27,743 bases of DNA, from NCBI GenBank assembly GCA_024689165.1, contig JAILDS010000032.1, positions 1 through 27,743 of the forward strand, written 5' to 3'. The notes under the pieces were generated by a model. That model worked only from the letters and a program-made list of their open reading frames with translations. It was not told the DNA's origin and ran no database searches. The position numbers and the translations under genes are program-made. Shown here one piece after another: positions 13,154 through 20,322 of this stretch. How positions within the stretch are numbered: the stretch's first letter is position 1; each line of letters opens with the position of its first letter. Source of the stretch: Clostridia bacterium. Lineage in GTDB: Bacteria; Bacillota; Clostridia; Oscillospirales; Acutalibacteraceae.

Positions 13154-14524
13154 ATGAAAAAAAACAGAGTTTTAGCCGTATTCCTTGCCGTTCTCATCGC
13201 CGCGGGCAGCGCAGCCGCGATCTTCGCTTGGGCCGAGTCCGTGCCTGTCCTCGGAGATCCTGACGGCGACGGCGAGGTCACGGCCTCCGACGCGAGGACG
13301 GCTCTGAGGATAGCGATCAAAGCGGATACCGCAGAATCCGGCGTCGTCTGGGCCTGCGATGTCGACGGTGACCCCGGGGTCACCTCGGCCGACGCCCGGT
13401 ACATACTCAGGTACGCGCTCGATATCGAAAAATTCTTTGTCAGCCGCAGGTTCGGCGAAGAAGAGGATTCGTCCGCCGCAGCGGACGCCGCCGTCACGGA
13501 AGGCGACGAGTACTATATAACCGGCAAGTTCAAAACCTCCGCAGATACTGCGTACGAGCCTTTCGCCATAGCCGTAAAGGGCTCCGACGTGTACGCCTCC
13601 ACCCATTTTGAGGATATCACGGTCGCGATACTCAGCCTCAACGGCGAGCTCTACCTTATCAGCCTTGACAGAGAGGACTACTGCATCGTCGACGAGTCGA
13701 GCGCGAGGATCCTCGACTCGATGGGGCTCAGCGCCAAGGAAATGACCGACGCGATGGCTTCTCTCACGGACGTCGTCAAGCAGGGCGAGCCCTCGCAGAT
13801 ATATGAGACCGACCGCAACGGCATGCACTACCTCGTCAAGGTTTTTGAAGAACCCGACGGCGGGACCACTCTGCTCTGGTACCTTAACGGCGCGCTTGTG
13901 GCGGCCGATCTTTACGGCAGCGACGGAAATCTCGACTGCACGCTCGTTTTCGACGAGATACGCGATACCGTTCCCGAGAACCTGATCTGCGACCCTGCCG
14001 AATACGGGTACACACAGGTCAATTTCGGCTCCTTCGCGGTCGAGATGCTTTCGATCAAAAACGCGGATATCCTTGCGCTGCTCGACTCTCTTCTCAACCT
14101 GAAGGACGTTCCTGATATCGGCGAAGAAGAGGTCACGGTCATCAGCATTTCCGATATCGTCGATTCTCTCGTTCCGGCGGAGTGGGACGATACCATCGGC
14201 CTGATAGCCGACGCCATACCGGCAGACGTCGACGATATCGACGACCTTCTGCCCGAGAGGCTCAGCGATTTCATCGACGCGTTCCCGAGCGACGTCGACG
14301 ATATTTTCGACCTTGTGCCCGACAGCGTCGTTGACCCGATAATCGGCTTTTTTGACGCGATAGACGGCTTTGCCGCAGCCCTTCCCGACACCGTCGACGG
14401 TTTCGCCGACGGGATAATCGAGGCGGTCTCCGAACCGCTTTCGGGGATCACGGGCGGTTTTTCCGATATCCTTGACGACCCTTCCGGGCTGCTTGACGCC
14501 GGAACGTCGCTGATACCCTCCTGA
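13154..14524 (+). CDS. Secreted protein: dockerin-like repeats, shared domain and acidic tail
   Basis: A 456-residue protein that is the larger relative of the preceding gene. A signal sequence (about 1-28) precedes two dockerin-type loops (34-95: GDPDGDGEVTASDARTALRI and DVDGDPGVTSADARYILRY), then the shared domain (about 118-310: KGSDVYAS, NGELYLIS, SARILDSMGLSAKE). It ends in a long acidic, repetitive tail (about 330-456) of units such as PADVDDIDDLLPERLSDFI and PSDVDDIFDLVPDSVV that finishes in GLLDAGTSLIPS. The tail alternates D-rich and I/L/F-rich stretches and may be a calcium- or membrane-interacting segment. GGAGG is 7 nt before the ATG, 14 bp after the previous stop. It ends the operon, before a strong terminator. 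Confidence 0.87.
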   Translation: MKKNRVLAVFLAVLIAAGSAAAIFAWAESVPVLGDPDGDGEVTASDARTALRIAIKADTAESGVVWACDVDGDPGVTSADARYILRYALDIEKFFVSRRFGEEEDSSAAADAAVTEGDEYYITGKFKTSADTAYEPFAIAVKGSDVYASTHFEDITVAILSLNGELYLISLDREDYCIVDESSARILDSMGLSAKEMTDAMASLTDVVKQGEPSQIYETDRNGMHYLVKVFEEPDGGTTLLWYLNGALVAADLYGSDGNLDCTLVFDEIRDTVPENLICDPAEYGYTQVNFGSFAVEMLSIKNADILALLDSLLNLKDVPDIGEEEVTVISISDIVDSLVPAEWDDTIGLIADAIPADVDDIDDLLPERLSDFIDAFPSDVDDIFDLVPDSVVDPIIGFFDAIDGFAAALPDTVDGFADGIIEAVSEPLSGITGGFSDILDDPSGLLDAGTSLIPS

Positions 14525-14536
14525 TCATTTTCCACG

Positions 14537-14565
14537 AGCGGCGGTCCTGCGACCGCCGCTTTTTT
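14537..14565 (+). terminator. Terminator of the dockerin-protein operon
   Basis: A perfect 10-bp GC-rich stem (AGCGGCGGTC / GACCGCCGCT) with loop CTGC is followed by TTTTT, 12 bp after the last stop codon. Confidence 0.9.
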
Positions 14566-14566
14566 C

Positions 14567-14595
14567 TTGACAAAATCTTTCCGGGAACGTAATAT
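14567..14595 (+). promoter_or_regulatory. Promoter of the second phosphoesterase
   Basis: TTGACA (14567-14572) directly abuts the preceding terminator; a 17-bp spacer leads to TAATAT (14590-14595), 33 bp before the ATG at 14629. Confidence 0.8.
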
Positions 14596-14628
14596 TGCCA
14601 CGAGATCACGAAAGGGGAAAAACAGTTT

Positions 14629-15567
14629 ATGGGAAAGATTTCGCCGCTTTTCGGCGGAGCGAAGCTCGTGTGCGTGATAACGAGCGATAACCATATCGAC
14701 GTCAAACACCCGGTACCTAAGGTCCCGATGTGGTTTTTGACGCAGTCTTTGAAGGACAGCGCAAAGGCGGCCGTCCCGGTCGACGCGTATATAACCGTCG
14801 GCGATACGACCTCGCGCGGCTCTATCGAAAACTGGGAGCTCGTCCGCAAGTGCTTCCGCGGCGTCAGACCCGCAGAGAACATATTCCTGACCGTCGGCAA
14901 CCATGACCTGTGGCACGACGGCGGTTTTGACGCGGCTCTTAACAACTATCTTCTTTACTCAAATAAAATATGTGGGACGAACCACGACAAGACGTGGTTT
15001 TCCCACACGGTGAACGGTTATAAACTGATCTTTTTGGGAAATACCGAGGACGCGGGATGCGAAGCGCATTTGGGCGAAGCGCAGCTTGCCTGGCTCGACG
15101 CCGAACTGACAGAGACCGGCGGGAAGCCCGCGTTCGTTTTCTGCCACCAGAGCCTCAACGGCAGGCACGGGCTGCCCGTCACCTGGGACAGGAGCGGTAC
15201 GTGCACCGACCCGATGGAGGGCGGCGTCGGCACGGAATCCGACGAACTCGCTGAGATCCTCAAAAAGTACCCGAAGGTGTTTTATTTCAGCGGACACTCG
15301 CACATGGGCCTCGGCGGAGAGAAGCGCATGGCCGAGGACGGCTACTCAAGCTTTGAAAAAGAGGGCTCGCTGACGCTTATAAACCTGCCGTCTCTTGCCT
15401 GCGGCAACCATCACGGCGACGACCGCTCTATGGGGATCGGGCTCGTCCTCGAGGTCTATGACGACAGGGTCCTTATCCGCCCCCGCAATTTCGCGACTCA
15501 TACCATGAACAGCAGGGTGCTCATAAAGGACGGAAAACCGTACTGGGAAGAGCTTCTTGACGCGTAG
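14629..15567 (+). CDS. Calcineurin-like metallophosphoesterase (cytosolic)
   Basis: A 312-residue phosphoesterase with all the metal-site motifs: SDNHID (DxH, about 20-25), VGDTTSRG (about 48-55), VGNHDLW (about 88-94), FCHQSLNG and FSGHSHMG. It has no signal peptide, unlike the enzyme at 8716, so the two are not simple duplicates. The substrate cannot be read from the sequence. Its own promoter and the preceding terminator make it a separate unit. The ribosome site is AAAGGGG at about 11 nt. It converges on mtaB, with a 33-bp gap that shows no clear terminator. Confidence 0.9.
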   Translation: MGKISPLFGGAKLVCVITSDNHIDVKHPVPKVPMWFLTQSLKDSAKAAVPVDAYITVGDTTSRGSIENWELVRKCFRGVRPAENIFLTVGNHDLWHDGGFDAALNNYLLYSNKICGTNHDKTWFSHTVNGYKLIFLGNTEDAGCEAHLGEAQLAWLDAELTETGGKPAFVFCHQSLNGRHGLPVTWDRSGTCTDPMEGGVGTESDELAEILKKYPKVFYFSGHSHMGLGGEKRMAEDGYSSFEKEGSLTLINLPSLACGNHHGDDRSMGIGLVLEVYDDRVLIRPRNFATHTMNSRVLIKDGKPYWEELLDA

Positions 15568-15600
15568 AAAACCGAAGATCGGCCGCGCAATCAGGCGCGC

Positions 15601-16890
15601 TTATAAACGGAGCTTTCCCGTACAGACGTCGCAGCCGCGTGAACCGATGATATCGACCTGAACTATCTCGCCCGTGAGACCGCCGTCGGGATGCGGCGCC
15701 TCAACGGGCGTGTAATTTTCGGTATAGCCCTTATAAACGCCGTTTCGCCTGCTTTCGAGCAGGACCGGGAGGGTTTTCCCGGCGAGGCTCATGAAATGAT
15801 CCCGCCGGAGCTCGTTCGCGCATTCGCTCAGAAGCCGGCACCTTTCCGTTTTGACGGCCTTGGGGATCTGTTGAGCGAATTTTGCCGCGGGCGTTCCTTC
15901 CCTGGCGGAAAAAGGAAAAACGTGCACCTTTTCAAAGGCGATCTTTTTGACGAACGCCAGCGTTTCGGCGAAGTCTGCGTCTGTTTCGCCGGGAAAACCG
16001 CATATCACGTCCGTGGTCAGGGCGCAGTCCGGAAACGCAGATCTTAGCCTGCCTGCGAGATCGCTGAAGTCCGAGGCGGTGTAACGCCTGTTCATCTTTT
16101 TGAGGACGGCGTCGCTCCCGCTCTGCAGGGATATATGGAAATGCGGACAAAAGCCGTCGATCGCGGCAAGCCTTCCGATCTGTTCCGCGCTTATATCGTC
16201 GGGCTCGAGCGAACCCAGCCGGACGCGCTCAAAGCCCGCCGAAGACGCGGCGGAAACGGCGGTGACGAAGTCTGCCCCGTCGCCTCCGTCGTATGCCGTC
16301 AGGTTGATGCCTGTAAGAACGACCTCTTTATAGCCGGAGGCGCGTATTGCGCCGAGTTCGTTTCTCAGCTCTGCGATCGGTCTTGACCGCTGCCTGCCGC
16401 GGGCGTAGGGGATGATGCAGTATGAGCAGAACCTGTCGCAGCCGTCCTGGATCTTGACGAACGCTCTTGTGTGGCCCTCGCTGCGGGTTATGCCGGCAAG
16501 GCCGATATCCTCGCCCTTCTCGTGAGGTTCTATCCTTACTATCCTCTCGCGGGTCTTCAGGAACTCGTCGACAAGGTCCGGGAGAGCGGCGTTATTTTTG
16601 TTGCCGGTAACGATATCAGCGTCTTTAAGCAGCCCTGCGGCGTCGGGGAAAGCCTGACCCAGACAGCCTGTCAGAACGATAACGCTTTCCGGGTGTTCGC
16701 GCCGCAGGGAAGACAGCCTGCGGCGCACCTTTGCGGCGCTCTGGGCGGTGACTGCGCAGGAGTTGACGATATAAACGTCGGCGTTCCCGTCTTCGGCGGG
16801 AGTGAAGCCGACGGAAAACAGAAGCTCCCTTATCTGCTCGGTTTCATATACGTTGACCTTGCAGCCGAAGGTTATGTAATCAGCGGTCAT
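15601..16890 (-). CDS. mtaB: tRNA t6A37 methylthiotransferase MtaB
   Basis: A radical-SAM methylthiotransferase that converts t6A37 to ms2t6A37 in ANN-decoding tRNAs; this assigns it to MtaB rather than MiaB by its overall pattern. An N-terminal UPF0004 domain carries C10 (TFGCKVN), C45 (VNSCAVT) and C76 (LTGCLGQ), which bind the auxiliary cluster. The radical-SAM motif is QDGCDRFCSYC, with C151, C155 and C158. A short C-terminal TRAM-like domain ends the 429-residue chain. GGAAAGGA precedes the ATG, 16 bp after the upstream gene, so it is co-transcribed with the secreted GxGYxYP protein, an unexpected partner. Confidence 0.93.
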   Translation of the reverse strand: MTADYITFGCKVNVYETEQIRELLFSVGFTPAEDGNADVYIVNSCAVTAQSAAKVRRRLSSLRREHPESVIVLTGCLGQAFPDAAGLLKDADIVTGNKNNAALPDLVDEFLKTRERIVRIEPHEKGEDIGLAGITRSEGHTRAFVKIQDGCDRFCSYCIIPYARGRQRSRPIAELRNELGAIRASGYKEVVLTGINLTAYDGGDGADFVTAVSAASSAGFERVRLGSLEPDDISAEQIGRLAAIDGFCPHFHISLQSGSDAVLKKMNRRYTASDFSDLAGRLRSAFPDCALTTDVICGFPGETDADFAETLAFVKKIAFEKVHVFPFSAREGTPAAKFAQQIPKAVKTERCRLLSECANELRRDHFMSLAGKTLPVLLESRRNGVYKGYTENYTPVEAPHPDGGLTGEIVQVDIIGSRGCDVCTGKLRL

Positions 16891-16906
16891 CTGAGGTCCT
16901 TTCCCG

Positions 16907-18511
16907 TCAACCGTCTGTTCCGGAGATAAGCGAAACGAATTCCGACGGCGTGACGAGTCTGACGTCGGAGTCGAACAGCGATACGAGCTTTTCGACTGCG
17001 GCCATGGTGTCGCCGTAAGGGACGAAGCTGCCGTTTCCGTCGAGCCCCGACCACGCGTGTATAACTATCAATGAATATGAATCCGGGTCGGAGGGGGCCG
17101 TAGGCGCGGCGTTTACGCAAGCGGCTATCTCCTCGGGGGAACAGCCGGAAATGCCGCTCCACAGCTTGTGCCTCGCGGCGATAACGGGCTTGCCGGAAAC
17201 GGTCCTTACCGCCCCTTTCATGCCGGCGTAATCCGAATAATCAAAGTAAAACAGCGCGTCTATCCCGTCGCGGGAGACGATAACGTCGAGGGCTTTCGAG
17301 TCAAACCCGCCGTCGTCAAGCACGCACGCGACGCGCGAGCCGTTGAGAGCCATCTGCTCCGCAAGCCCGTCCGCCATGACATTCAGCGCGGCGGAGTTGT
17401 TCCACTTCGACGGGAAGGTGTAGCCGAGACCGCTTATCTGTGTTATGAATTCGTCGTTTTCGGTCTGCGCGTCATAAAGATATTCGGCCATCGGCGCGGC
17501 GACGGAGCCTATGGACGCCGGGAGCCCCCAGCCCATGGCGAAGCTGCCGCGCACCTGTGAGCCGTAGTGGGCGCCGTCGTCAAACATCGACGTTATCCAC
17601 TGGAGATTGTCTCCGTCCGACATGACGAGGCAGACGGTGTGCGCCTGCGAAGCCTCCACGGCGCTGCCGCGGACGTTCTGAACGAGGGCTTCGCCGCCGA
17701 GACCCGACAGCGTGGAATAATTGCACCCGTGGTCCGCCGGTATCAGGCAGACGTTGAGCTCGGAGAGCGTGCGGACGGTGTTATATTCGCCCAGCGTGTT
17801 GTTCCAGCCGAAAACAACGGAGTTGTCTTTAAGGAACGAAAACAGCTTTTTGTGAGCTTTCGCGTCATCGGAGTCGGAAAAACCGAAATAAGCGCCCGCC
17901 ATCACCGCCAGGTCAACGAGCTTCGGCGCAAGGGAAACGGGCTGTTCGACCGCCGTTTTGTCGTTGACGCGTCTCCAGTAAACGCTGCCGCGCAGTTTTG
18001 AGTCGTCCCAGCCACGGACGTCCTCGAGCTTTTCGAGCCCCGCTCCGACGGCCGCCGCCTCAAGCTGTTCGGGGATGATCACTGCCTGAAGGACGCCTGC
18101 CACAGTTACCGCAGCCGCAGCCCCCGCGTCGTCGCACAAAACGTATCCGTTGAGTACGGAGGAGAATTTGCCGAGCAGAGAGGGAACGTCCCATGACCCG
18201 CCGTCGGGACGGGCTTCCGAGATATCCGCGTCGATATAAGGCAGGTATTTTTGCCAGGCGCCGTCTTTTATCAGAAGCTGGGTTTTGCTCGCGTTGGCAA
18301 GAACACCCTGAAGCGAGCCAACGGTCAGAGCCGAAGCAGCGTCCGGGTAGGGGAGCAGTATGATCTTTTCTGCGGCGACCGCTGCACGGGGGTATTCTGC
18401 GGGCCCGACGTCGAGATTTTTAAGAAATCTGACCGCGTAAGCCGCGCCGGATGAAAAAAGGATCGATATACACGTGAATACCGCCGCTATCCTCGAAAAG
18501 AAACAGCTCAT
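16907..18511 (-). CDS. Secreted GxGYxYP-type putative glycoside hydrolase
   Basis: A 534-residue exported protein with a signal peptide (MSCFFSRIAAVFTCISILFS, cut near AAYA). The C-terminal half carries the hallmarks of the GxGYxYP family: VMSDGDNLQW (296-305) and GLGYTFPSKWN (361-371, here F for the second Y). The family is predicted to cleave glycans and has N- and C-terminal domains; activity is not shown to my knowledge. I chose the ATG at 18511, preceded by GGGGTGG, because it places the signal peptide at the terminus; an upstream in-frame ATG at 18547 lies within the -10 region of its promoter. It has its own promoter at 18546-18574 and is followed by mtaB. Confidence 0.87.
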   Translation of the reverse strand: MSCFFSRIAAVFTCISILFSSGAAYAVRFLKNLDVGPAEYPRAAVAAEKIILLPYPDAASALTVGSLQGVLANASKTQLLIKDGAWQKYLPYIDADISEARPDGGSWDVPSLLGKFSSVLNGYVLCDDAGAAAAVTVAGVLQAVIIPEQLEAAAVGAGLEKLEDVRGWDDSKLRGSVYWRRVNDKTAVEQPVSLAPKLVDLAVMAGAYFGFSDSDDAKAHKKLFSFLKDNSVVFGWNNTLGEYNTVRTLSELNVCLIPADHGCNYSTLSGLGGEALVQNVRGSAVEASQAHTVCLVMSDGDNLQWITSMFDDGAHYGSQVRGSFAMGWGLPASIGSVAAPMAEYLYDAQTENDEFITQISGLGYTFPSKWNNSAALNVMADGLAEQMALNGSRVACVLDDGGFDSKALDVIVSRDGIDALFYFDYSDYAGMKGAVRTVSGKPVIAARHKLWSGISGCSPEEIAACVNAAPTAPSDPDSYSLIVIHAWSGLDGNGSFVPYGDTMAAVEKLVSLFDSDVRLVTPSEFVSLISGTDG

Positions 18512-18545
18512 GCGCCTGTCCACCCCATTTGCCGTATTTTTATCC

Positions 18546-18574
18546 ATTTTATCCGTGACGGAACCGCTTGTCAA
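18546..18574 (-). promoter_or_regulatory. Promoter of the GxGYxYP-mtaB unit
   Basis: On the minus strand TTGACA (18569-18574), a 17-bp spacer and TAAAAT (18546-18551), 34 bp before the ATG at 18511. It starts directly after the terminator of the zinc-binding lipoprotein gene. Confidence 0.82.
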
Positions 18575-18601
18575 CAAAAAACGCGGGTGTGCGCACCCGC
18601 G
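18575..18601 (-). terminator. Terminator of the zinc-binding lipoprotein gene
   Basis: On the minus strand a perfect 8-bp stem (CGCGGGTG / CACCCGCG, loop CGCA) is followed by six T. Confidence 0.88.
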
Positions 18602-18625
18602 TGTACGGCAGAAATGTCCGGCAGC

Positions 18626-19627
18626 TTATCCGAGAGCTGTTTTCAGCGCGTCGAGGTTCTTTTGCATGATCCCGAGATAATCCGCTCCGGAGTCTAGCTT
18701 CGCTGCAGTGACGGTCTGCATGGAGTCCATCGTGACGATCTTCGCGCTTTTTGAAGCCGAATTGTTTATTATCGTTTCCGCGAGGGAACAGTCCGAACCC
18801 TCGATGCAAACGACGGAGTCAAGACCGAGCTCGTCGACCTTGCCGGCGAGGAACATTATTGTTTCAAAGCTCGCTTCGGTCTCCGCGGAGCATCCGACGA
18901 AAGCAGCGTAGTAATCGAGCCCGTAATCGTCCGTCATGTAGCGGAACGGGAACCTGTCGCCGAAAAGCAGGACCTTGCGCGGAGCGGCTTCGACGGCGGC
19001 GGCGTATTCGGCGTCAAGCCCTTCGAGACGGGAAATGTAATCGTCGGTATTTGCTCTGAAGACAGCAGCGTTTGCCGGGTCGAGCTCTTCTATCGCAGAC
19101 TCGATCTTTTCACAGCATTTTACGGCGTTTTTCAGAGACAGCCAGATATGCTCGTCGTATTCAGGTCCGTCTTCCTCCGTGTCTTCCTCTTCCTCTTCCT
19201 CTTCGCCCTGCATGCCCTCGACGAGCTCTTCTTCCCTGACCATGTCGCCGAGGAGCTCCATCAGGTCCAGCACGATCATGTTTTCGTTCACCGCGTTTTT
19301 CAGCGCGTCGGACACCCACTTGTCCGACTGCCCGCCGACGTAGATGAAAAGGTCGCACTCGGAGATCTTCATGATGTCCTTGGCCGTAGCCTGGTAGCTG
19401 TGGAGATCGACGCCGCTGTCGAGCAGCATGGTCAGGTCGAACGATTCGTTATCGGCGCCGATCACGCTGCGCACCCAGTCGTAGACTGGGAAAACCGTGG
19501 CTACGACGCTGATCTTCCCGGAGGGATCAGCTGCTGTCGTTGCAGGGGACTCGCCGCCGCCGGAGCAGGCGGCAAGCGCGGCGCAGAGCGTTAAGAGCGC
19601 CAGAACGGCGCAGAATGCTTTTTTCAT
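18626..19627 (-). CDS. Zinc-type ABC transporter substrate-binding lipoprotein (ZnuA/AdcA family)
   Basis: A 333-residue lipoprotein (lipobox LAAC with C21) of the cluster A-I metal-binding family, which captures Zn(II) or Mn(II) outside the membrane for an ABC importer. Metal-site candidates are H76 (DLHSY) and H160 (DEHIWLSL). The third histidine of classical members is replaced in LLFGDRFPFRYM. The flexible loop before H160, His-rich in many ZnuA proteins, is Glu-rich here (GEEEEEEEDTEEDG, 141-154). No permease or ATPase gene lies beside it; the gene is flanked by its own promoter and terminator. A Fur-type palindrome covers its -10 box and a Fur/Zur gene is divergent, pointing to zinc-responsive repression. 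Confidence 0.92.
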   Translation of the reverse strand: MKKAFCAVLALLTLCAALAACSGGGESPATTAADPSGKISVVATVFPVYDWVRSVIGADNESFDLTMLLDSGVDLHSYQATAKDIMKISECDLFIYVGGQSDKWVSDALKNAVNENMIVLDLMELLGDMVREEELVEGMQGEEEEEEEDTEEDGPEYDEHIWLSLKNAVKCCEKIESAIEELDPANAAVFRANTDDYISRLEGLDAEYAAAVEAAPRKVLLFGDRFPFRYMTDDYGLDYYAAFVGCSAETEASFETIMFLAGKVDELGLDSVVCIEGSDCSLAETIINNSASKSAKIVTMDSMQTVTAAKLDSGADYLGIMQKNLDALKTALG

Positions 19628-19667
19628 GGGAAAGATCCTCCCGTGCGGATGTTCGGCTTCGGTAAAG

Positions 19668-19682
19668 TGAAAACCATTTTCA
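19668..19682. promoter_or_regulatory. Fur/Zur-type operator, proximal to the lipoprotein gene
   Basis: TGAAAACCATTTTCA, an inverted repeat TGAAAA-N3-TTTTCA, lies immediately downstream of the lipoprotein -10 box and overlaps it by one base. It matches the second site at 19718. Confidence 0.7.
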
Positions 19683-19709
19683 TATTACCACCGAAATCCG
19701 TATTGTCAA
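19682..19709 (-). promoter_or_regulatory. Promoter of the zinc-binding lipoprotein gene
   Basis: On the minus strand TTGACA (19704-19709), a 16-bp spacer and TAATAT (19682-19687), about 55 bp before the ATG. Confidence 0.8.
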
Positions 19710-19717
19710 CAGGAATT

Positions 19718-19732
19718 TGAAAATAATTTTCA
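19718..19732. promoter_or_regulatory. Fur/Zur-type operator, proximal to the regulator gene
   Basis: TGAAAATAATTTTCA is a perfect 7-1-7 palindrome, the geometry of Fur, Zur and PerR boxes. It ends 6 bp before the -35 box of the regulator gene and lies upstream of the lipoprotein -35, so one site could affect both promoters. Confidence 0.75.
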
Positions 19733-19738
19733 TTTTAC

Positions 19739-19767
19739 TTGACATTCTTTGTTCGTGTGGTTAGAAT
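19739..19767 (+). promoter_or_regulatory. Promoter of the Fur-family regulator
   Basis: TTGACA (19739-19744), a 17-bp spacer and TAGAAT (19762-19767), 31 bp before the ATG at 19799. Confidence 0.82.
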
Positions 19768-19798
19768 AAAGCATGAAAAGCAGAGAAAGGGGCGGAAG

Positions 19799-20221
19799 AT
19801 GAACCGTAAAACGCAGTACATGACCCGGCAGCGGGAACAGCTTATCGAGTTCCTTCTTGCCGTTCCCGGGAAGCACATAACCGTCAACGACGTCTGCGAG
19901 CATTTCAGGAACAACGGGGATGAGATCGGGCAGACCACCGTCTACCGCCAGCTCGACAAGCTCGTCGACGAGGGCGTCGTCAACAAATACACTCTCGACG
20001 GCGTCGGTCCCGCGTGCTTTGAGTACGTAGGCAAGGATTCGCACGTCGCGAAAAACTCTTGCTTCCACTGTAAATGCGTCCGCTGCGGCAGGCTTATACA
20101 TCTTCAATGCTCCGAGCTCGACGGCATACAGCGGCATCTTTACGAGCATCACGGCTTTTCGCTCAACCCTATGCGCACGGTGTTTTACGGGCTGTGTTCC
20201 GACTGTGCGGAACGGGAATGA
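19799..20221 (+). CDS. Fur-family metalloregulator, probably Zur
   Basis: A 140-residue repressor. A winged-helix DNA-binding domain (VNDVCEHFRNNGDEIGQTTV, then YRQLDKLVDEGVV) precedes a dimerisation domain with a structural zinc site made of CVRCGRL and CSDC near the C-terminus. Additional His/Cys (FHCKC, HLQC, YEHHGF) are candidate sensory ligands. The divergent zinc-type binding protein and the two shared palindromes favour Zur over Fur or PerR. I chose the ATG at 19799, after AAAGGGGCGGA; an open extension to 19739 lies inside the promoter and is rejected. Confidence 0.92.
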   Translation: MNRKTQYMTRQREQLIEFLLAVPGKHITVNDVCEHFRNNGDEIGQTTVYRQLDKLVDEGVVNKYTLDGVGPACFEYVGKDSHVAKNSCFHCKCVRCGRLIHLQCSELDGIQRHLYEHHGFSLNPMRTVFYGLCSDCAERE

Positions 20222-20266
20222 ATGGGTAACGGCGGATCGCCGACGGCATTCAGCATAAAAAGAGCT

Positions 20267-20296
20267 GCGGCGCGCTTCCGGAAGGAGGCGCGCCGC
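20267..20296. terminator. Bidirectional terminator between the regulator and acyltransferase genes
   Basis: A 13-bp stem (GCGGCGCGCTTCC / GGAGGCGCGCCGC, one G-T pair, loop GGAA) lies between two convergent genes. The minus side is followed by AGCTCTTTTT; the plus side has a looser AAAGTGTTTTG. Confidence 0.72.
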
Positions 20297-20322
20297 AAAG
20301 TGTTTTGTTGTATCCGGGGCCT

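Noticed and set aside
9980..14524. Cellulosome gene cluster
   Set aside because: The dockerin-like calcium loops are not attached to glycoside hydrolases and there is no cohesin or scaffoldin in the window, so cellulosome assembly cannot be claimed.
15568..15600. Shared terminator between the convergent phosphoesterase and mtaB genes
   Set aside because: Short GCGC-type inverted repeats are present but the stem is poor and no T-run follows on either strand.
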